From Clitopilus passeckerianus (lineage: Eukaryota; Basidiomycota; Agaricomycetes; Agaricales; Entolomataceae): a stretch of 64,000 nucleotides of DNA. The stretch is from the NCBI GenBank assembly GCA_944990035.1, contig CALYLX010000145.1:1-64000 (forward strand). Direction: 5' to 3'. Shown here piece by piece: positions 57,338 through 64,000 of the stretch. The notes beneath the pieces were generated by a model that did no database searches, was not told the origin of the DNA, and saw only the letters and a program-made list of their open reading frames with translations. Both the position numbers and the translations under genes were made by a program. Within the stretch, counting starts at the first letter, position 1, and the number at the start of each line of letters is the position of its first letter.

Positions 57338-58319
57338 TGAGGGAGATTTTACTTCGTCGGGAGGACAACCAATATCATTATTATTTCGCTTTTCGTATGC
57401 CGGTGCATGCAGGGATTTTCTGATATGGTCTCTAAGTGCTAGGATGCCGCTTGCCAAGCCATCTAGTCAGCGTTATGACCAATTAACAAATGCTCGGCTC
57501 GAAAATGGTTCACACCCATGGGAGTGAGTAAATCACAGGGATTTTGTCAAATGTCACTATTAAATATTCGTCAGGTAGAAGATTGGAGATTTTAGCCCGG
57601 CATCTTATAATACCCCCCTCACCATGCAATGATAGGTGAGCGATAAAAAGTGAACGCTATAGCAGGTCGTCAACTGGAAGACCACCACTTCATAGGTGAT
57701 AGTGTTAATTGATCGAGACCGATTGATCGGTGAGTGCGGCCCGAGGCATAAACAGGATTCAGGGAAGTCCTGAGGGCAGCCACTTAGAACGGGCTACCAC
57801 CACTCAGAACTGGGGAGGTTGGTAGCTTCTCAAAGTACATGAGCGGCGCCATCCAGAACCAATGAAGAACATCTAAGCCCTGACTCGAACTTGGCTCTGC
57901 CAGACCTTAGCATGGATCAAGAGAAATCTGTTAAGTACACATCACCTGCAAACCGTAACAATTCGGCGGATCGGTCGGCGACAGATGGAATCCGCAGTTG
58001 TTGTGGTTGTTGAGCGTTGAACGTTGAAGCCCCGTGGTTTATCCGTAATTTGTTGATCGTCGTTAATGAACAAAATCGCGGATCAGTCGGTCAATGGACT
58101 GAATGAAGCGAGGTCAATGGCCGAAATGTGTCTACATTGTGGCTGAGGGCTTGTCATGGATATCACCAGATGTCACTGTCATCCATCCTTTCATGACAAT
58201 GTACAGCCTAAACGAGGAAGAGAACTACCATGTCGTATCGCTTAACAATGCAGGCCAAAAATTGTAAGGTGGAACATAAGATACATGGTGCAAGACCCTG
58301 ATACAGAGCAGGAGTCGGA
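57338..58319. other. Gap upstream of the membrane-protein gene
   Basis: No gene recognised in this 1-kb stretch apart from the possible N-terminal extension of the membrane protein (to 57457). Confidence 0.5.
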
Positions 58320-59191
58320 TTATTGCTCAAGCGCAGCACAGGATTGGTAGATTTCCTCGGCAACTGCACGCAAACTCCTCTCCCCCCTGTTCATCCAGAA
58401 CCTCGCAGTTCCAACGATCTTCTGGGGCCGTATCATTGACAACTCTTGGATTGCGCTCAACAAGAGGCGGTTGGATCTCATGCTCCCCATTACCTGATGG
58501 CTAATGATAGAAGCAGAGCCTGGTGCCGATCGCACTCACCCCATGCAGAGTTGGAATGGGGCAGCTGCCTGATTCCCATTCATCAATAACGAGTTGAGAA
58601 CTCAGAGATCATCGAACAATGTAGCTTACCCCTCAGATCTGCTATTCGCTTCCTCATCTGCTCGTCGGCCTTCTGACGGGTGGATATATATTGAAGTTCC
58701 GCAGGATCTCTGAGATCCAAAATAAAGACTGGCCTGTTTCCAAGCAGAACCTCACGTCAGGAAAAAATCGGCCGATTTTGATGAATCGGATTTCTGATAC
58801 AGCGGGCAGACTGTGAAATCCGTATCCTCAGGGAAGAGTGAGTAGAGAAGTTTATTATAGGGGCCATGGTATTCGTTCTGGCGTGAGTTGGGAGGAACGA
58901 GGGCGAATTGGTTAAGGACTTTTTGGGACCAAGGCATGGGGGATGGTTGAACTCGCTGAGAGAAACGAGAAGTGTGACGCCCACAAAGAAATATCCACAA
59001 ATGACAACAATAACACCAACACCAACAGAACGAGGAGGCACCCTCACCACGATTTTGTCCCGCCTCGTTTGTAATTTCGTGGCATTATCGGCATACCGAA
59101 AGCTACCCAGTGCGTGTGAGGAAGGGCTAAAAGCCGGTGATGGGTAAGCAACCTTCAGGACGTCAAGTAATACGAAGCGCGAAGTATTCAT
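58320..59191 (-). CDS. Uncharacterised conserved fungal protein, frame interrupted
   Basis: The start MNTSRFVLLDVLKVAYPSPA is followed by one hydrophobic segment (VGVIVVICGYFFVGVTLLVS). The block LNQFALVPPNSRQNEYHGPY plus NKLLYSLFPEDTDFTVCPLY (about 58920-58800) and RPVFILDLRDPAELQYISTR with QKADEQMRKRIADLRG (58735-58620) are, from memory, characteristic of an unnamed Agaricomycete family. CPIPTLHGVSAIGTRLCFYH (about 58560-58500) and RVVNDTAPEDRWNCEVLDEQ follow. A TAG follows FYH, one extra G in the six-G run near 58380 shifts the frame before the C-terminal AEEIYQSCAALEQ, and 58745-58755 slips too. No function is known to me. Confidence 0.55.
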
Positions 59192-59809
59192 CCTAGTAGG
59201 AGGTTGAGAACTGAAAACTACGTTCCATCATACTGCTAGCCTGGCGATGGGTCGACGACGGGTCACGATACAGCTACCAGCATTGACCCCGCTTCGCGCC
59301 AGGCAGTGACTCTTTCGTGGAGGTTAATTGGTGCTCCTCGAATTATACACCAAGCTTGAACGTTTGAATCCCCGACAAGACGCCAAAAACTTCAAGGTAT
59401 CCTGGCAGAGAAATCTGATTTCCCTTCTCGTTCTAATACAAAATTATCTGTGGTGGCCCCGGACTCTGGACTCTTGTCGATATGTCTTGATTATACTATA
59501 GGGGGAGGAGATGCCAGTCGTGGAGACAACTGCAAAGTTGGACAAACGGCGCTATAAATGGGAGCCTGAATTATTTTCGTGATGGAATAATCGAGCTCAC
59601 TCCAACCTGCCGGAAGTGTAGGGGTAGAGACCGTGAAGTGGTCCATTAGATATCTGGGGCTCTGCGATTCAATTTTCAAGGTCTATTTTGAGATCATTAG
59701 GCATGATTTCGTTTCATTCGTGATAATGTACAACCCCAACGAGGTACAGAGCTAACATGTCGTATCGTGTGTAACAATGGAATGGTCCAAAAATCGTAAC
59801 GTAGAGTCA
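59192..59809. other. Gap between the uncharacterised gene and the F-box gene
   Basis: Nothing recognised. Confidence 0.5.
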
Positions 59810-61444
59810 TCAAAACGTGAGTATCAGATCCTTCAACGACCCCTCCTTACTCGCACTGGCGTCATCCAGCGTCCGTACCTCCAACCCCAACCCCTTCAGC
59901 TCCTTCTCAAGATCCTGCACCCAGCCATAATGTGTCCTCACCGCCACAACCGTAACCTTCTTCATCGCAGCCGCCCTTTGCTCCACCTTGACAGACTTCG
60001 CTCTATACGCCCGTGACCGGACGACAGACGAAACCCGTATAGCCCCCGGCTGTTGCATGGTTCCCAATTTGAGGGATGTAAGCTTTGGGACGAGTGGGGT
60101 TGTACCATCCTTGGGTGTAGCGGGGAGGCATAGGCCCTCGGCGAGCCGGTCGACTTGCCAAGGGGCGGTGAAGTCGCAGTCGAGGGATTGGAGGTTGGGT
60201 GCGGATGTCAAGCTTTCGACGATTGTCTTTGCCTGAATGGGTGCGGATTTGAACCTCAGGTGGTGAAGGTTTGCAGATTGCGCAAGGAAGGGTTTGAGGA
60301 TGGTGGTGGGGACGAAGTTGCCAGGGTGTGTGTTGTCGGTGTTGCTCTCGATAGCGAGGGATGTGAGGGAGGGTAGGGAGATGGTGGAGAGGAGGTTTGT
60401 GAGGACGTGGTCACCGCAGAAAGGGTTGAAGATCAGTCCGAACTCTTGTATTGAGCTTGAAGTTATTCGTCTCCTCAATGAGGTGGAGGTAGTGGCTCTG
60501 TCGTTAGGTAGATCAACGAGAACGTTGAGAGTCTGAAGATTGGAGCACAGATCCAGAAGATGCGGGATTGAGTGAGCAGTGCATCGAATGGAGAGCGATG
60601 TGAGAGTGGTCCATGGAAGATTGTAGGGGTTGGTGTAGGCTATCGTTGGCTCAGCGTTGAAACCCTCTGCATTGTCCTCCTCGAAAGGTTGAGGGATGAA
60701 ATCCGAATAAGAGGGCGAAACCAATACAAGGTCGCGTATCTCGCTCCCTGACGTCTTCGCCACCGCTGTGGGGATGTCACAATTCAAAGGTTCGGCCCCA
60801 CCTCTGAAGGTCATGTGTAGGAACTGCCGAATGGGAGGCACGACGTCATATCTATCTTTATCCAGGACTTCCAGCTTTGACCACCGGCGTTGATGGGACA
60901 TAATCAGTGGAATGTAAGCCTCGAGCTCATCTCTACGAGTGTAGGCGCTAGGGCTATGGCGAGATGGTGGTTTAGCTGTGCCAAACTGGAGTTGAACGTG
61001 AAGTGGGGTGAAAGGGTGTGTCTGCAGGTAGGTTTGAAGTGAGTCAAACTTGCTAGGAGTGGTGGATGTCGATGCCAAGGGTTCCTTGAGAGGAAGAGTA
61101 ATACGTGTTGACAGGTCGAATGTTCCGACGACAACGTCTCGCCAGACTTTGCAGACCCGACCTAGCCACAGTGTGGGAGCACGTTCAAAGGGCGCTTCTC
61201 CCTGGGGCGCAGTAGAGTACGAAAAAATCCTCTCGAGAATTTCAGGTGGTAGCTGTCGGATAGGCGCTAGCAGAGCACGACAGAGTGCAGTCGACGTTTC
61301 ATCCTCGTGTCCTCCATTTGCAACTAGACCGCGCAGTTCATGTGCTGCTAGTGAATCTGGCACGTATCGAGCGCGCAGGAGGTCAACCAGGTGGGCTTTC
61401 CTGTACGCCCGCAACTGATCTGCCGGTAAATTTGCAGACTGCAT
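59810..61444 (-). CDS. F-box domain protein
   Basis: A single intronless frame of 544 residues starts MQSANLPADQLRAYRKAHLV and ends at TGA 59812-59810. An F-box-like segment is visible at about residues 66-115: PIRQLPPEILERIFSYS, then LGRVCKVWRDVVVGTFDL, as in Agaricomycete F-box proteins, which recruit targets to SCF ubiquitin ligases. The following part, with LTSLSIRCTAHSIPHLLDLC and NLQTLNVLVDLPND, has leucine-rich-repeat-like spacing. The target is unknown. It is divergent from SEH1, 415 bases apart. Confidence 0.85.
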   Translation of the reverse strand: MQSANLPADQLRAYRKAHLVDLLRARYVPDSLAAHELRGLVANGGHEDETSTALCRALLAPIRQLPPEILERIFSYSTAPQGEAPFERAPTLWLGRVCKVWRDVVVGTFDLSTRITLPLKEPLASTSTTPSKFDSLQTYLQTHPFTPLHVQLQFGTAKPPSRHSPSAYTRRDELEAYIPLIMSHQRRWSKLEVLDKDRYDVVPPIRQFLHMTFRGGAEPLNCDIPTAVAKTSGSEIRDLVLVSPSYSDFIPQPFEEDNAEGFNAEPTIAYTNPYNLPWTTLTSLSIRCTAHSIPHLLDLCSNLQTLNVLVDLPNDRATTSTSLRRRITSSSIQEFGLIFNPFCGDHVLTNLLSTISLPSLTSLAIESNTDNTHPGNFVPTTILKPFLAQSANLHHLRFKSAPIQAKTIVESLTSAPNLQSLDCDFTAPWQVDRLAEGLCLPATPKDGTTPLVPKLTSLKLGTMQQPGAIRVSSVVRSRAYRAKSVKVEQRAAAMKKVTVVAVRTHYGWVQDLEKELKGLGLEVRTLDDASASKEGSLKDLILTF

Positions 61445-61859
61445 CTAGAGCAGGAGACAGGTAGATTTGAGCCATGATAGTCCGAATGATCGACATGGAA
61501 AACATACCGTTTCGTGTTTCGTGTCGTTGGAGTTTATGTCCTCGACGTTGTCGGTGTCGAAGAAGAGGTGAAGGATGAAGGCAAAAGATTTCCAAGTGGC
61601 ATGATATATATGTATGATGGTAATTAAGCCTAACTTTCCCTCGTGGAAGCCACCCTTGTCGGCGGCCGTTGTTCCTGCGATTTTTCTCCTAAAAAGGTGA
61701 AAGCGATGATCAGAGCCTCGCTTCGCGGAGTTATTCCGCGCACGTGATGTCAGGTGCCTCAGTTCGGCAAGTACCGATCACTGCAGTTGAACATTCGCTC
61801 GATGTCGGCCATGGTGGAATTCAACGCGTCAACGACGACGGCGACGACCAGTCATTACG
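61445..61859. promoter_or_regulatory. Divergent upstream region of the F-box and SEH1 genes
   Basis: No gene recognised; a GC-rich part (GGCGGCCG near 61662) precedes SEH1. Confidence 0.45.
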
Positions 61860-63741
61860 ATGATTCAAACTGGGCTTATATCTGATGCTCACAGCGACCT
61901 GGTAACAGACGCGGCCTACAACTACTATGGCTTGAGATTGGCTACCTGCGGTTTGGATCAGAGGTATGTCCAGTAGAAGGCTTGGTTTCTATTCGCCTAA
62001 CGGACAATTGGTTTTCACGGAAAAGGATAAAGATATGGCAGCTGGACGAAGGAACTGGTAAATGGAATGCCGAGGATAATTGGAGGGTACGCCACCCCCG
62101 TTACGCTCCAAAGCACCGCACTCTAACCTGAATGTCTTCAATTACAGGCGCATGATGCACCAATATCCAAAATCTCCTGGGCGCATCCTGAGTTCGGTGC
62201 AATCATTGCATCGGCATCGTATGATCGTACAGTTAAGATATGGGAGCAGACAATACACACACCATCAGGTTCCTCCGAAGCATCTCAGCAAGTGAACGGA
62301 ACCACCGGGCTGCCGCCGCAGGCAACTCCTTCTGGCTCACGTTGGGTTGAGAGGGCAGTTCTCACAGATGCACGGGGAACCGTACGCTCTGTTGAATTCG
62401 CTCCCCATCACTTTGGGCTTAAACTCGTAAGTACTGCCTCCCTGCTCTCTCATTCAGGGATGTGTATTAACCTCAAATTGAAAAGGCAGCCATCTCTTCG
62501 GATAACTTCCTCCGCATCTACGAATGCTTAGATCAACAGCCAGCTCTATCAGAATGGCAGACCCTACACGAAATTGACATCTACTCCCTACCTCCACCGC
62601 GGAAGTATACTTCTTCCACAGCATCCGGCAGCCACTCCCATTCGAGGACGCAGACTGTCGCACTGAGCACACCCACGCAGACGGGCCAGACGTTCAATAA
62701 TGATTCCGCATCTCTAGTCACCCAGGCATTACAGCAAAGTGCCGGCGGCCCGGGCGCTCAAAATATCATCTCTGGCCCTGCGCTGGGTGGTGCTGGCGCA
62801 GGACCCGCCGCAGGAAAGTCAACCGGGGGCGGCATAGGCAATAGAGAAGCCGACGGTGGCTGGTGCGTGTCATGGTGCAAAGATCCATACTGGGGGGAAG
62901 TCCTCGCCGCCGGATCCGGTACTTCGGGAATCATCAAGGTAAAAGAATATCCCGCCGCACCTTATAGGCGAAACAGATCATTGATACAAAAATTCCTTTC
63001 ATTAGATTGTACAGTTATCGCCTTCACATCGGCCGACGTCCCATCTGTTCCTTGACCCGACTCCAAAAGGGCTACTTACTAGTGGTGACTCTACCACCCG
63101 AGAGCGGGCGTCTCAAGGTGACTTGGGGGATAGCACTTCGAACCTTGGAGCTTCTTTGACGGCTGATAATGCTCCGAATGCACCACCCACCTATTCTGTG
63201 ACTACGGTGTCGTGGGCGCCTTCTTGTGGTCGGTCGTACCATCTTGTTGCCACGGGTGGAAGGGATGGGAGGGTTAGAATATGGAAGGTCAAACCCGGGG
63301 ACGAACTCGACCAAGATGACGATGGGAGTAAGGCCGATGATGGAGAGGCACAGGAGTCGGAAGAGGGGAAATGGTCTGCGAGCGTAGTCGCTGATTTTGA
63401 CCATCACAAGTCGGCCTTCCCCCTTATTTCACAAAGGACGATCCTTGACTGTTTTTACCGAATCCAGATCCGCTATTGGGAGAGTGGAATGGAATATCAC
63501 TGGGTAAGTTATTATGTTCACTCTCACACGATGGGCATGGGATTGATCAGACTGTTTGTTCAGGACTGTTCTCTCGTCGGCTGGTAATGATGGACGTATT
63601 CGTCTGTGGAAAGCTACCTCGGGTGGGAATGTTTGGAGGCCTGCTGGAAGCATTGGAGTCGAGCAGGAGATACCTGAGGGTGAACATGGCGCACAAAACC
63701 ATGGAGCAGCTGGGGGGAAAGACGTTGAAATGGAAGGCTGA
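61860..63741 (+). CDS. SEH1: Nucleoporin SEH1 (WD40 repeat protein)
   Basis: SEH1 is a beta-propeller subunit of the Nup107/Nup84 Y-complex of the nuclear pore and of the SEACIT/GATOR2 complex. The start MIQTGLISDAHSDLVTDAAY reads into YNYYGLRLATCGLDQR, then IKIWQLDEGTGKWNAEDNW, HDAPISKISWAHPEFGAIIA and SASYDRTVKIWEQ (61970-62255), a classical Seh1 beginning. Middle exons include VERAVLTDARGTVRSVEFAP and FLRIYECLDQQPALSEWQTL. A Gly/Ser/Ala-rich insert (62600-62860) separates blades, then WCVSWCKDPYWGEVLAAGSG, VATGGRDGRVRIWKVKPG and LSSAGNDGRIRLWKATSGG. The end is KDVEMEG at TGA 63739-63741. Insert length and an acidic loop (DDDGSKADDGEAQESEE) exceed yeast Seh1. Confidence 0.92.
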
Positions 63742-64000
63742 AATGGACTCAGAGTGGAAGTTTTGAAGTTGGATGGGATATCATCTGGCTGTCTGGTCGA
63801 ACCAACGACGTCGTTGTCACTTACATGGATTGTCGCGAATGCAGATTAGCGTCCTTGTGCGAATGTCTTGTGGAAAGTCAAGAAACTTGTTCATTGGTTT
63901 GTGATAGCAATCCCCTTGACCAATGCTCATTTCCTGGTGGCTGTGCCTCTATCAAAGAGATGCCAGTGAGTCCCGCAGTCTTCCATTGGCTAACCTTGCT
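63742..64000. other. Downstream flank of SEH1
   Basis: No gene recognised in the last 259 bases. Confidence 0.5.

Noticed and set aside
1..64000. tRNA, rRNA or intact transposon genes
   Set aside because: No tRNA-like T-loop and acceptor pairs, rRNA motifs, long terminal repeats or transposase/reverse transcriptase motifs were recognised by eye; a tRNAscan or Infernal run would decide.

Overview
This window looks like nuclear DNA of a mushroom-forming basidiomycete (Agaricomycetes). Genes are split by many short introns of about 45-70 bases with GT...AG ends. The families fit that group: tandem BTB/POZ genes, an APH/AIM9-like kinase, a flavin-reductase-like protein, a UstYa-like protein, a single-exon F-box protein, an EZH-type methyltransferase, BRR2 and SEH1. 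No rRNA, tRNA, CRISPR array or intact transposon was recognised.

Layout. 1-6.2 kb: three tandem MFS transporters, the first cut by the window edge. 6.4-9.0 kb: two degenerate copies of an unknown gene with an MFS tail fragment between them. 9.47-9.70 kb: a 36-residue, 7-cysteine metallothionein in three tiny exons. 10.6-12.2 kb: a low-complexity Ser-rich protein. 12.6-15.7 kb: an EZH/KMT6 histone H3K27 methyltransferase, divergent from BRR2 (16.2-23.5 kb). 23.7-29.1 kb: two thymine-DNA-glycosylase-like paralogs flanking an AIM9-like phosphotransferase. 29.4-36.1 kb: a small P-loop ATPase, divergent from a very large gene that joins an RNA-dependent RNA polymerase to an SF1 (Upf1/MOV10-like) helicase. 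36.4-42.7 kb: four tandem BTB genes. 43.1-43.9 kb: a nucleotidyltransferase-like protein. 44.3-47.3 kb: a UstYa-like oxidase gene divergent from a secreted precursor with nine 25-residue repeats ending in SSNGGWYYG-KR, the architecture of a dikaritin (ustiloxin-type) ribosomal peptide. 48.0-50.7 kb: a GST and a flavin-reductase-like protein. 53.5-55.7 kb: an NCS1 permease. 55.8-57.3 kb: a one-pass membrane protein. 58.3-59.2 kb: an uncharacterised conserved protein. 59.8-61.4 kb: an F-box protein. 61.9-63.7 kb: SEH1.

The most exciting element is the precursor plus UstYa-like pair: a probable cyclic-peptide pathway in a basidiomycete. Second is the RdRP-helicase fusion, which would put template copying and RNA unwinding for RNA silencing in one polypeptide.

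Caution on quality: the BRR2 gene is conserved end to end, but its frame is broken about twenty times, nearly always by loss of one base in a short homopolymer. That is the signature of uncorrected sequencing indels, so broken frames elsewhere in the window should not be taken as pseudogenes without raw-read support. Exon limits given here are manual and approximate unless stated.
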